This document shows positions 1-7,885 of a DNA stretch of 64,000 nucleotides, one piece after another. This stretch comes from DASXKD01 sp963703605 (GTDB lineage: Bacteria > Actinomycetota > Actinomycetes > Streptosporangiales > Streptosporangiaceae), in NCBI GenBank assembly GCA_963703605.1, contig CAVPFC010000066.1, positions 134,595 to 198,594 on the forward strand, in the 5' to 3' direction. The notes under the pieces were generated by a model. The model saw nothing but the letters and a program-made list of their open reading frames with translations. It was not told the origin of the DNA and searched no databases. Positions within the stretch are counted from its first letter, which is position 1, and every line of letters begins with the position of its first letter. The position numbers and the translations under genes are program-made.

Positions 1-308
1 TTACTTTGCGCTGGATTCAGCTACGGACAGTTATCCCGCAGTGTGGTCTACCTTCACGGCACACTCGGTTAGCTAACTTCGCTGAAACATGCCGAGACGG
101 GCGGAGGGCGCGGACGGCCGCCATCCTCCAGACCGGGTAAGCCGTACCATTTAGTGAAGTTAAATCTAAAGGTCATCCTGCTCGGCAACTGTCCGCCGAG
201 GTGAGGCTGTGATCCCCCACTGGTCGGCCTGCGGGCCGAACATGCACGTAGGCCCGTCGGGTCTGGTCGCCTGAGGGCACAAGGGCGCATGGCCTCAGCA
301 GCCGACTG

Positions 309-335
309 TTGACAACGGCTTTGGGGTGGTATGAA
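309..335 (+). promoter_or_regulatory. Candidate promoter of first XRE/GT cassette
   Basis: TTGACA at 309-314 and TATGAA at 330-335 are separated by 15 nt, shorter than the ideal 17. They lie 45-70 nt upstream of the GTG start at 380. The rest of 1-308 holds no gene or repeat that I can support. Visual match only. Confidence 0.3.
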
Positions 336-350
336 AGTGTTTACTCGTTC

Positions 351-374
351 CTGAACTTCAGAATGAACAGAGGT
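351..374 (+). promoter_or_regulatory. Shared leader: 5-1-5 palindrome plus RBS
   Basis: CTGAA-C-TTCAG (351-361) is a perfect interrupted palindrome. It is followed by TGAACAGAGG, whose AGAGG end (370-374) is the likely ribosome binding site 5 nt before the GTG at 380. The same palindrome, spacing (one base shorter) and RBS recur at 5089-5110 before the paralogous cassette, while the DNA around them differs. That conservation suggests an operator, plausibly for the XRE protein itself. Confidence 0.5.
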
Positions 375-379
375 GCTGG

Positions 380-1459
380 GTGGACAGCGACGATCCGCGA
401 CTTGCACTGGCCCGGCGGTTGCGGGCTCTTCGCGAGGAACAGTGGCCCGGCGTGAAGATCACCCAACCTCAGCTCGCACGGGCACTGGGCGGGCTTAGCG
501 TGCCACTTATCTCGTCCTGGGAGTCGCAGGCGAACCCGAAGATCCCGCCGCCACACCGGCTCGACGCCTACGCGGCCTTGTTTGCCACTTCCCGCTCGTT
601 TACTGGTGCACAGCCTCGTCTCATCAGCCCCACGGACATGAGCGAGGAGGAACGCCAGAACAAGACCAAGCTCCATGCGGAGCTCATGGCCCTGCGGAGC
701 AGGGCCATGGGTGCCATGGGTGCCCAGAACATGGCTCCGCGCGACCCATGGCACTTCGAGGACGGGAGGGCGGTCACCGTCGTGTGCGCCCAATGGCCGC
801 CGCACATCCAGAGACAGATCCCTTATACTGACGAGAATGATCCAGACTACATTGAGCTGCTGACATACTCAGATCTCGATTCGCTAGTCATGTCATACGG
901 CTATTTGCGTTCTGCCAATCCCGCCAGCCGGGTGGAGTATTTTAGATCCGGCCTCCTGCCTCGTGATAATTATATGAATCATTTGGTCTCGCTAGGTGGC
1001 ACCGATTGGAATCTGGTGACTTCCGAGCTCATGGAGAGGCTGAGCCTGCCAATAACGCAAGTAGCCGACTGGGACATAGATGGCGGACAGTACTTCGAGG
1101 TCGAAGGAGAAGCGGATCAGGCTCGGCACAGGCCAATACTGGATGACACTGGCGATCGCAAGATTCTTCGCGAAGATGTCGCACTCTTCGCGCGGGCCGT
1201 GAATCCGTTCAACAAGCGCAGAATTGTCACTATCTGCAGTGGCATGTACGGCAGAGGAACCTATGGTGTAGTCCGCGCCCTGACCGACCCAATGTTCCGA
1301 GACGGCAATTCTAGATACTTGGAATCCCGGTTCAAAGGCGGCCTGCCGTATTGTCTGCTCACCCGCGTACGGGTAGTGAACAACGAGACTTTTACCCCGG
1401 ATTGGACGGACGCTGACACCAGGCTTTTCGAATGGTCAGGATCTGTAGATGCAGGATAG
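380..1459 (+). CDS. XRE-type HTH protein with unassigned C-terminal domain (cassette 1)
   Basis: This 359-residue protein starts at GTG, 5 nt after AGAGG. Residues about 6-75 form an XRE/Cro-type helix-turn-helix (ARRLRALREE, then SVPLISSWESQ as the recognition region), followed by a charged helical linker. The C-terminal part, about 130-355, looks alpha/beta and carries YSDLDSL, NPASRVEY, HLVSLGGTDWN, REDVALFARAV and ICSGMYGRGTYGVVRALTD. I cannot name this domain. The conserved Gly-rich stretches could form a ligand or nucleotide site (inference). Its stop overlaps the next gene by 11 nt, so the two are translationally coupled. The paralogue at 5117-6244 is roughly half identical by eye. The second half of this copy uses more A/T-ending codons (ata, aga, aat) than its neighbours, hinting at a separate origin. 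It is probably a regulator or sensor for the downstream enzyme. Confidence 0.8.
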   Translation: MDSDDPRLALARRLRALREEQWPGVKITQPQLARALGGLSVPLISSWESQANPKIPPPHRLDAYAALFATSRSFTGAQPRLISPTDMSEEERQNKTKLHAELMALRSRAMGAMGAQNMAPRDPWHFEDGRAVTVVCAQWPPHIQRQIPYTDENDPDYIELLTYSDLDSLVMSYGYLRSANPASRVEYFRSGLLPRDNYMNHLVSLGGTDWNLVTSELMERLSLPITQVADWDIDGGQYFEVEGEADQARHRPILDDTGDRKILREDVALFARAVNPFNKRRIVTICSGMYGRGTYGVVRALTDPMFRDGNSRYLESRFKGGLPYCLLTRVRVVNNETFTPDWTDADTRLFEWSGSVDAG

Positions 1460-2663
1460 CGACCGGCGGGATCACCATGAATCGCATCAGCCTTTGTTGC
1501 AGGCCCCCGGCGATCCGCCGGCCAACTGGCCTGGGCTAGATGCCATCATCGTGCCGACGATCCGTCATCCGGCTAATCTCGCCGAGGCGGCCAGACTGGC
1601 CGGGATCCTGAACTGCACCCTGGTGACCATGCACAGCGGCGAGGACACGGATGCAGCCTCAGCACTGCGGCGACTTCCGGCCCACATCGACCTGATCGCC
1701 ATCAATGTGACGCCCCCGCCCAGGCTGCGCGACCCGGCGCCCTGGGAGTGGCTGCGCTTGCCGCCCTGGGAGACGTCTCGCCTACTTAACCGGACGGTCT
1801 TCCCTCGGCGGACAGACGTGAGCGCCAAACGCAATCTGGCCCTGATGCTCAGCCGCATGCTGGACTGGTCGCGCGTCCTCTTCCTCGATGACGATATCAC
1901 CGCTCCGAACATCGATGACATAAAGCGGGCGATTGGCCTGCTGAAAACTCACAACGCCGTTGGCCTGCATATTGGCGGCTTCCCGGACAATTCGGTCGTC
2001 TGCCATGCCTACCGACGCGTCGGCGGACGCCAGCAGTCATTCATCGGCGCCGGCGCGCTAGCCGTCGAGACGGAACGCTGCAATTCCTTCTTTCCCGATG
2101 TCTATAACGACGACTGGCTTTTCATGCTGAATCAGCACGGATTGCTGCAACCGGTAGCCTGTGCGGGCGAGGTACGCCAGGCTGCCTTTGATCCGTTCCA
2201 CACTGCAGACCGGGCCCGGACCGAGGAGTTCGGCGACGTTCTAGCCGAGGGCGCCTATTGGCTGCTCGATCAGAAGCAGTCGGTATTTGCTGCGGATGAG
2301 AAGCACTGGGCGGCGTTCCTGGTCAAGCGCGGGAAATTTATCGAACGCGTGCGTGATATGGTCGGAAGGCACGATCTCGAACGGGGCGAGAAGCATCGAA
2401 TAGTTGCCGCCCTGAAAGTGTCGCTGAGTCAACTGGAGCGGATCAAGTCAGACCTGTGCGTGAGATACCTGCAGGCATGGGACGCTGACCGGAAGCTATG
2501 GCAGAGCCATCTGAGCCGCCTACCCACGGGGCAGGACCGTCAGCAAGCGCTTAACCTGCTGTCCGCGCGCGGAGCACCCATGCTGACGCGGTTCCTTACG
2601 AGAGACCATGACAGCAACCAGGCGCGACTGCCCCTAGGTACGGCTCTGTGGTCGCCAGGATGA
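1449..2663 (+). CDS. GT-A-like glycosyltransferase family protein (cassette 1)
   Basis: This 404-residue protein starts at an ATG inside the end of the XRE gene (11-nt overlap). The N-terminus begins with a strand, DAIIVPT (about 31-37). Residues 124-150 carry VSAKRNLALML then RVLFLDDDI, the arrangement seen in GT-A glycosyltransferases, where an RN or LN helix precedes the metal-binding DxD (here D147-D149). FFPDVYNDDW (about 214-223) could supply the catalytic acid. A helical C-terminal region (about 290-365) follows. There is no signal peptide or membrane segment, so the protein is cytosolic. The product at 6241-7368 shares all these blocks; this copy has about 20 extra C-terminal residues. 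Donor, acceptor and substrate are unknown. A GT-A enzyme fused by coupling to an XRE/sensor protein may modify a small molecule, nucleic acid or protein (inference). Confidence 0.7.
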   Translation: MQDSDRRDHHESHQPLLQAPGDPPANWPGLDAIIVPTIRHPANLAEAARLAGILNCTLVTMHSGEDTDAASALRRLPAHIDLIAINVTPPPRLRDPAPWEWLRLPPWETSRLLNRTVFPRRTDVSAKRNLALMLSRMLDWSRVLFLDDDITAPNIDDIKRAIGLLKTHNAVGLHIGGFPDNSVVCHAYRRVGGRQQSFIGAGALAVETERCNSFFPDVYNDDWLFMLNQHGLLQPVACAGEVRQAAFDPFHTADRARTEEFGDVLAEGAYWLLDQKQSVFAADEKHWAAFLVKRGKFIERVRDMVGRHDLERGEKHRIVAALKVSLSQLERIKSDLCVRYLQAWDADRKLWQSHLSRLPTGQDRQQALNLLSARGAPMLTRFLTRDHDSNQARLPLGTALWSPG

Positions 2664-2830
2664 CGCTCCCCCGCTCTTATCACTAGCTTGCCCGCCCACC
2701 AGGACATGATGGCCGATTGGTGCCGACCGGCCGCACGGGTCTGGGCTATCTTGGCCCGGACCTCCTGCCATGGTCAGGTGGTCGCGGATCATGGCAAGGT
2801 CAACGGCAGGACTGGGCAGAGAAGGTGGCC

Positions 2831-3391
2831 GTGCACGCGCCCGAAGTGACATTCCAGCTACTCGACGGAACGCAGGCCGCCGCGCACGCGGATGAGCTTC
2901 AGGCCCTCCACGCCGAGGTTTACGCCGACTCGCCGTACTACCGGGATGATGACGCCGCGCAGTTCGCTGACCGGTTCCGGGTCCAGCGCCGTCAGCTAGG
3001 TTTTGCCTTGGCGGAAGCCCGCCATGGCGGCTATCTGGTTGGTTACGCCCTGGGGATGCCACTCCGCCCGTCCTCGTCCTGGTGGGCGAACCTGACCACC
3101 TCGCTGCCGGACGAAGTCACGGTGGAGCGTCCCGGCCGTACCTTCGCTGTGGCCGACCTGCTGGTCCGCCCGTCATGGCGGCGCCAGGGCATCGCCCGTG
3201 CCCTGCACGACCTCCTCCTCAGCGACCGGCCGGAGGAACGGGCGACGCTCACCGTTTTGCCGGCGGCCGCGGCGGCACAGCATGCGTTCCGAAGCTGGGG
3301 GTGGCGCAAGGTGGCGCGGACCCACAATTCTCACCCTGGCTCGCCGATATCGGACGTGCTCCTCACCACACTGCCGGCCCGGTCACGGTGA
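2831..3391 (+). CDS. GNAT family N-acetyltransferase
   Basis: The 186-residue product has the GNAT acetyl-CoA site (VADLLVRPSWRRQGIARALHDLLL; the R-R-Q-G-I-A loop binds the pyrophosphate) in its second half and a C-terminal WGWRKV strand. I chose GTG 2831 because GAGAAGG lies 5 nt upstream. The frame stays open upstream to 2717, but that extension looks like non-coding DNA. Substrate unknown. It is convergent with another GNAT gene (3426-3929) that is not closely similar to it. No antitoxin-like DUF1778 gene is adjacent, so a GNAT toxin role is not supported. Confidence 0.75.
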   Translation: MHAPEVTFQLLDGTQAAAHADELQALHAEVYADSPYYRDDDAAQFADRFRVQRRQLGFALAEARHGGYLVGYALGMPLRPSSSWWANLTTSLPDEVTVERPGRTFAVADLLVRPSWRRQGIARALHDLLLSDRPEERATLTVLPAAAAAQHAFRSWGWRKVARTHNSHPGSPISDVLLTTLPARSR

Positions 3392-3425
3392 GGACCAGCC
3401 AGCCGTTCGACGTGACCGAATGGGG

Positions 3426-3929
3426 TTAGCCCAGGCGCAGCTTCATGCGCTCTTCGCTGCCTGCGGGATGATCTGGCAGCGCTTGTCGCTCATTCGTGCT
3501 CTGGAAACCGAACCTCTGGTACAGGCGCCTCTCCTTGTCGTTGCCGTCGAGGATGTACAGCCAGACGGTGTGGACCCCGGAGTCCTTGAGGCGGTCCAGG
3601 ACGATCCTGAGCAGCATGGAGCCCACGCCTGACCGCCGGAATCCAGGTGCGACCCAGAGGTACTCCAAATAGCATTCCTGCGACGACATGCCGGGCTCTC
3701 TGGTAACACCAAGAAGCCCAGCCACTAAAGCGTCGGCGAGCATGACATTCCATTCCCCGCGCAAGAATTCCTGGCGCCATCGCTGCTCGCCGTAGGCCGC
3801 CTCTTCATCGTGGCGGTGCAGGAACGCCTGGGGTTGATCTCGCAGAGCGGTGAGCCGGATGTCCCGCAACCTAGACCATTCGTTCCCCGGAAGCACCCTG
3901 ACCCTGAAGCTGGTCGGTGAGCCGGCCAC
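3426..3929 (-). CDS. GNAT family N-acetyltransferase
   Basis: The 167-residue protein has a full GNAT fold: an N-terminal RLRDIRLTALRDQP helix, the central YLEYLWVAPGFRRSGVGSMLL motif with the acetyl-CoA loop R-R-S-G-V-G, and the C-terminal RLYQRFGFQSTNER block. The length is normal for a single-domain acetyltransferase. Substrate cannot be inferred. It is transcribed toward the GNAT gene at 2831-3391, leaving only 34 nt between the stops. Confidence 0.8.
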   Translation of the reverse strand: MAGSPTSFRVRVLPGNEWSRLRDIRLTALRDQPQAFLHRHDEEAAYGEQRWRQEFLRGEWNVMLADALVAGLLGVTREPGMSSQECYLEYLWVAPGFRRSGVGSMLLRIVLDRLKDSGVHTVWLYILDGNDKERRLYQRFGFQSTNERQALPDHPAGSEERMKLRLG

Positions 3930-4082
3930 GGAACCGATGCGCCTCGCCTCCGCACGCTGACAACTAACGCCATTCGAATTGTGACAGTGCGCCCCGCTTC
4001 AGTCCAACCGCCCGCGTCGCGGGGCCTCGTCCGGGGCGCGCATGGCCGTCCTGGAGCCTAGTGCGCCGCCGCGCCGGGCCCC

Positions 4083-4743
4083 CTACCGCCCGGCGGCACG
4101 GGGCTGGGGCTCCCAGCCGCTTGGAGGCGCTGCGGCCGTATGCCAACTCACCATTGGGACCGGCGTGGTGCTCCGTGGGCGCGGCTCCGGCCGGGTGACC
4201 GTGTCGAGCGCGCAGGACGCTGCCCCGGCCACGCGACACAGGCCCAGCCAGTAGCGGGTCAGCACGGTGCGCTGCGGGAGCGGCATGACAGGCTGCCGCC
4301 CGGCGGTGTTCGCGAGGCCGGGAAACACCACGTGCCAGCCCCGCAGGGATGGCAGCAATCCCCGGCGTCTGAGCGCGGCGGCGGCCTGCGGGCTGGCCCC
4401 CGGCCGACCTGCCTCAAGTCAAGGCCGTCGGCCCGCCGTGGGGTGAGCAAGACATCACGCGCTTGGCCCGAGTTCGGATCCACTATGAACGCTGTGCCGT
4501 TAATGGTGCTCCCGGCGTTGCGCAGCATCGCGCTGTCCGGGCCGGTCAGCACCGGTGCGAGCTCGTTGGCGGTGGCACTGGCCGCGATGACGACGACCCT
4601 CGGGGTGTCCTGGGCGGCTTGCAACCGGACAGCAGGATGGCGGGAAGGAACGCCGTACCCGCCGCAGCCCAGGCGATCAGCCGAGAGCGCCGTGCCGCGC
4701 CGCACTTAGTACCTTTTCGCAGGTAAAGGGCTATGGTGGCCAC
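4083..4743 (-). pseudogene. Decayed lipoprotein gene (OmpA-like family)
   Basis: From GTG 4743 the minus strand encodes a lipoprotein signal peptide ending in the lipobox AILLSGC. The frame is then lost near 4615-4621, where one base appears missing. The mature part resumes in another frame as QDTPRVVVIAASATANELAPVL and TINGTAFIVDPNSGQ. After another shift near 4370 a third frame reads LRGWHVVFPGLANTAGRQP and PLPQRTVLTRYWLGLC. Those segments recall actinobacterial OmpA-like lipoproteins, where a 'G..AG.Q..LP.PQR..LT.YW' block is followed by Ser/Thr/Pro-rich sequence. No continuous frame exists. The rest of 3930-4080 shows nothing else. Confidence 0.55.
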
Positions 4744-4876
4744 GGAGATCTCTGTCTGTCAGAGGGCTGGGAGTTTCCGTGGCGGGCATCCGCGGGCGAA
4801 CGGGGATGCCCGCACTGGGCGGGCGGCATGTCAAGCCGCACCGGCGAGCAGCGGCGGACTGCGCTACACTGCCTCA

Positions 4877-4915
4877 ACAGGTTCCTTCAGGTTGAATTTC
4901 AGCTATTGAACCTGT
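4877..4915. promoter_or_regulatory. Inverted repeat upstream of cassette 2
   Basis: ACAGGTTC (4877-4884) and GAACCTGT (4908-4915) are perfect reverse complements 23 nt apart, with a further CAGGTTGAA (4888-4896) between them. The site is about 200 nt upstream of the second XRE start. It may be a regulator site or a cruciform. I see no counterpart upstream of cassette 1. Confidence 0.35.
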
Positions 4916-5066
4916 ACTACAAGTGCAGTGACTACCTCATCAGGTAAAACCCTGAACCAGATGGAGCGCGAGGCCTAAGCAAGAGGTCCGGCGAGGGCAC
5001 TTCGACTATGGTGATCCGATCATCCCGGTGAGGTGGCAAGATGGGGATGTACCTCTGATGCCAACC

Positions 5067-5110
5067 TATGTTATGTTCACCTGCGTTGCTGAACTTCAGA
5101 TGAACAGAGG
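5067..5110 (+). promoter_or_regulatory. Promoter/operator/RBS leader of cassette 2
   Basis: Two overlapping -10-like hexamers TATGTT lie at 5067-5072 and 5072-5077. Downstream is the palindrome CTGAA-C-TTCAG (5089-5099), then TGAACAGAGG with the AGAGG RBS before the GTG at 5117. The palindrome and RBS are shared with 351-374. The remaining DNA between 4744 and 5116 holds no gene. Confidence 0.45.
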
Positions 5111-5116
5111 TCGGCG

Positions 5117-6244
5117 GTGAACGATCAAGATCCGCGTCAGGTCCTCGCGCGCCGTCTGCGCGCCCTCAGGGAAGAACACTGGCCAGGCCGGAAGGTGAAC
5201 CAGGCCCAGCTCGCCGCAGCGATCGGCGGGGACGGGAACCGGCCCGTGAGCGTACCGCTGATCTCGTCATGGGAGTCGCAGAACAACCCGAAGGTGCCAC
5301 CGGCCTCCAGGATCCAGGACATCGCCACGTTCTTTGCCAGTCCCCGGTCCTTTGACGGACAGGCCGGGCGCCTGCTGAGCCCGGACGAGATGACCCGGCA
5401 GGAGAGAGATGCCAGGGAAGACCTCCTGGCCGAACTCACCCTCCTGCGCGACGAGGCGCTCGATGTGCCGGATGCGCCCCGGCTCCAGGCAACCGCCCCC
5501 GGTGTCGCCCAACGAATCGCCCAATCGCTCAACGCGGGGCCCTACCGCTTCCGGGACGACGAGGACATCATCATCGTCTGCGCCCAGTTGCCGCAGGAGA
5601 TGCAGCGAACGCGATACGCGGACCCCGCGGACCCCGACTTTATCGATCTGTACCGGTACTCCGACCTCGACTCGCTGTTGGAGATGTTTGGCCACCTGCG
5701 GGCGGCCAACCCCGCCAGCCGCGTCGAGTACCGGGCCCCGGATCAGCTTTCGCACGATGACTACACCGGGCATCTGGTCTCGCTGGGCGGTGTGGACTGG
5801 AACGGGGCGACGAGTTCGGTCCTCGCCCGTCTTCAGCTGCCGGTGGGGCAGGTCAGCAACTGGGAAAAGGAAGGCGGCGCCTACTTCGAGGTAACGGCGG
5901 AGGATGGCCGAACGGTCGCGCACCGTCCGCGGTTCGATGAGTCGGCCGCACGGAAGGTCCTGCGGGAGGACGTTGCGCTCTTCGCCCGGGCCGTCAGCCC
6001 CTTCAACCGGAAACGGTCTGTGACGATCTGCAATGGTATGTACGGGCGGGGGACCTTCGGAGTCGTGCGGGCGCTCACCGATGTGCGTTTCCGTGACCGC
6101 AATATGGAGTACTTTCAGGCTCGGTTCAAAGGCAGCGAAACGTTCTGCATCCTGAGCCGGGTGACGGTGGAGAACGGCGTGACGCTGACTCCCGACTGGA
6201 CACTGCCCGAGACGAGGCTCTTCGAATGGTCCAGGCCGCAATGA
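5117..6244 (+). CDS. XRE-type HTH protein with unassigned C-terminal domain (cassette 2)
   Basis: The 375-residue paralogue of the protein at 380-1459 starts at GTG after the conserved AGAGG. HTH: ARRLRALREEHW through SVPLISSWESQ (about 10-80). A linker with alanine-rich helices, about 15 residues longer than in paralogue 1, follows. The C-terminal domain has the same blocks: VCAQLP, YSDLDSLLEMFGHLRAANP, HLVSLGGVDWN, REDVALFARAVSPFN, ICNGMYGRGTFGVVRALTD and TRLFEW at the end. Unlike paralogue 1, codon use here is uniformly GC-rich. The TGA stop overlaps the next gene's ATG (ATGA). The function of the C-terminal domain is unknown; a sensory or enzymatic alpha/beta domain is my inference. Confidence 0.8.
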   Translation: MNDQDPRQVLARRLRALREEHWPGRKVNQAQLAAAIGGDGNRPVSVPLISSWESQNNPKVPPASRIQDIATFFASPRSFDGQAGRLLSPDEMTRQERDAREDLLAELTLLRDEALDVPDAPRLQATAPGVAQRIAQSLNAGPYRFRDDEDIIIVCAQLPQEMQRTRYADPADPDFIDLYRYSDLDSLLEMFGHLRAANPASRVEYRAPDQLSHDDYTGHLVSLGGVDWNGATSSVLARLQLPVGQVSNWEKEGGAYFEVTAEDGRTVAHRPRFDESAARKVLREDVALFARAVSPFNRKRSVTICNGMYGRGTFGVVRALTDVRFRDRNMEYFQARFKGSETFCILSRVTVENGVTLTPDWTLPETRLFEWSRPQ

Positions 6245-7368
6245 CGCTCTTCACGGAGACGGATGATCATCATGGGGACCACCGGGCTCTGCTGTGGCAG
6301 GCAGACAATTCATCGCCGCTGGCGAAGGTCGATGCCATCATCGTGCCCACCGTCCGCCCGGTCGAATGCTTGAGAGAAGCCGCGGCCGCCGCACATTCCC
6401 TGGCCTGCACGCTGGTTACCTTGCACAGCGGGAGATGGACGAGCGCCCACGCGGCCGCCTCCCACCTGGGTCCAGGGGTGGACCTAGCGGCGATCGACAT
6501 GCTCGACCCGTCCGACCTATGGCTTCCCGAACTGGAGACGTCACGGCTGCTCGCCGACAAGCCTTTCAAGCGCCGGACCGACGTGAGCGCCAAACGCAAC
6601 CTTGCCCTGGTGCTCAGCCACAAACTCGGCTGGGAGCGCGTGGTCTTCCTCGATGACGACATTCGGGTGCCCGACCCCGCCGACCTGAGCAAAGCCGCCG
6701 GATTGCTGGACACTCATACCGCGGTGGGGCTCACCAATATCGGTTTTCCCGATAACTCGGTCGTCTGTCACGCCTACCGCAGGGTCGGCGGGCAGCAGGG
6801 GACGTTTATCGGTGGCGGAGCGCTTGCCGTCGACGTTAAGCGCAATCGCTCGTTCTTTCCTGACGTCTATAACGAAGACTGGTTCTACATGCTGGACGGG
6901 GGGAAACGGCTGCAGCCGGTCGCAGCGGTGGGCCAGGTCATCCAGAAGGCCTACGATCCCTACCGGACCACCGACCGGGCACGTGCCGAGGAATTGGGGG
7001 ATGTGCTTGCTGAAGGCACCTTCTGGCTGCTCGACCAGGGGAAGACCAGCTCGGATGGTGATGTGGCGCATTGGTGGGATTTCCTGGCGAAGCGGAAAAG
7101 CTTCATCGAATATATCCTAGGCGAGGTCGAGCGCACGCATACCATCGGGTCAGCGGAACGGGCACGGATGGTCGAGGCATTGAAGGCATCCCTGAACTGT
7201 CTCGCCTCCATAACGCCGGACCTCTGTGTTAACTACCTGCAGGCATTCGTCGCCGACCAGGAACGATGGCAGAGTCATATCCAGCGAGTGCGCCGCCAGG
7301 CGCTGGAAACGGCCCTCGACTCACTGACGCGGGAAGGCGGAGCGCGACTGAGGTGGTGGATGAATTGA
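6241..7368 (+). CDS. GT-A-like glycosyltransferase family protein (cassette 2)
   Basis: The 375-residue product is a paralogue of 1449-2663. I chose ATG 6241 because it gives the classic 4-nt ATGA overlap; an in-frame ATG at 6226 would add five residues. Shared blocks: VDAIIVPT, TLVTLHSG, KRRTDVSAKRNLALVL, RVVFLDDDI (probable metal-binding Asp cluster), GFPDNSVVCHAYRRVGG, FIGGGALAVD, FFPDVYNEDW and a helical C-terminus. It is predicted cytosolic. The strong retention of the DDD and N-E/D-D-W motifs in both copies argues for an active enzyme rather than a degenerate one. Substrates unknown. Confidence 0.7.
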   Translation: MTLFTETDDHHGDHRALLWQADNSSPLAKVDAIIVPTVRPVECLREAAAAAHSLACTLVTLHSGRWTSAHAAASHLGPGVDLAAIDMLDPSDLWLPELETSRLLADKPFKRRTDVSAKRNLALVLSHKLGWERVVFLDDDIRVPDPADLSKAAGLLDTHTAVGLTNIGFPDNSVVCHAYRRVGGQQGTFIGGGALAVDVKRNRSFFPDVYNEDWFYMLDGGKRLQPVAAVGQVIQKAYDPYRTTDRARAEELGDVLAEGTFWLLDQGKTSSDGDVAHWWDFLAKRKSFIEYILGEVERTHTIGSAERARMVEALKASLNCLASITPDLCVNYLQAFVADQERWQSHIQRVRRQALETALDSLTREGGARLRWWMN

Positions 7369-7812
7369 CGTCACTCGATACCGGAGCCCCGCCCGGACCT
7401 GGGCGGCCCCCGTGCCTTGTTCCCGCGAAGGTTCCGGCCGCTGCGCCCTGGTGACCTTCAGCCGCCAGCCCCGGCACCCGCCGGTCCGCTGCCTGCCAGA
7501 TTGCCTGTCTTCGAGTCGGCATAGTCGTTGTCCGCGGCCAACTGCTATCGGCCTTCGGCCGGCCTGGTGCGTTAGCCGCCACCAAATTTGCCTCGGCGGC
7601 ATGTCTGGTTCGGCCGCGCTCCGATCGTTGAGTACATGAGAGGAGACAGCCGAGCTGAAGAGGACCCCCGAGGGCTTCGAGGCAGGAGCCAAGTTCCTGC
7701 TCAAGCGGGGTTACAAGTAGCACCGCAGCCCCGTCACGCGGCGCCGGCTGCGCGCGTCATAGATAGCTGACCACGTCAACCGCGGTGCGGAGGTTACCAC
7801 CCGGAAAGCCTC
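7369..7812. other. Intergenic stretch, no gene seen
   Basis: About 440 nt between the GT gene and the MFS promoter. Open frames exist but have no recognisable protein character. No repeat or hairpin stands out. Confidence 0.5.
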
Positions 7813-7875
7813 TTGACTGATTAGACCTGTCTGTTTAGTATCAGCTATACAGACCTGTCTACTCAATAAGGGTGG
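7813..7875 (+). promoter_or_regulatory. MFS promoter with two TetR-type operators
   Basis: TTGACT (7813-7818) and TAGTAT (7836-7841) are spaced by 17 nt, a good sigma70-like promoter. AGACCTGTCT occurs twice: at 7823-7832 inside the spacer and at 7851-7860 just after the expected start point. Its form AGAC-N2-GTCT recurs at 9271-9280 before tetR. AAGGGTGG (7868-7875) is the RBS for ATG 7886. The layout predicts repression by the TetR protein encoded downstream. Confidence 0.65.
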
Positions 7876-7885
7876 GTAACCAGAC

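Noticed and set aside
2831..3929. GNAT toxin-antitoxin module from the two convergent GNAT genes
   Set aside because: No small RHH/DUF1778-type antitoxin gene is next to either, and both look like ordinary single-domain acetyltransferases.
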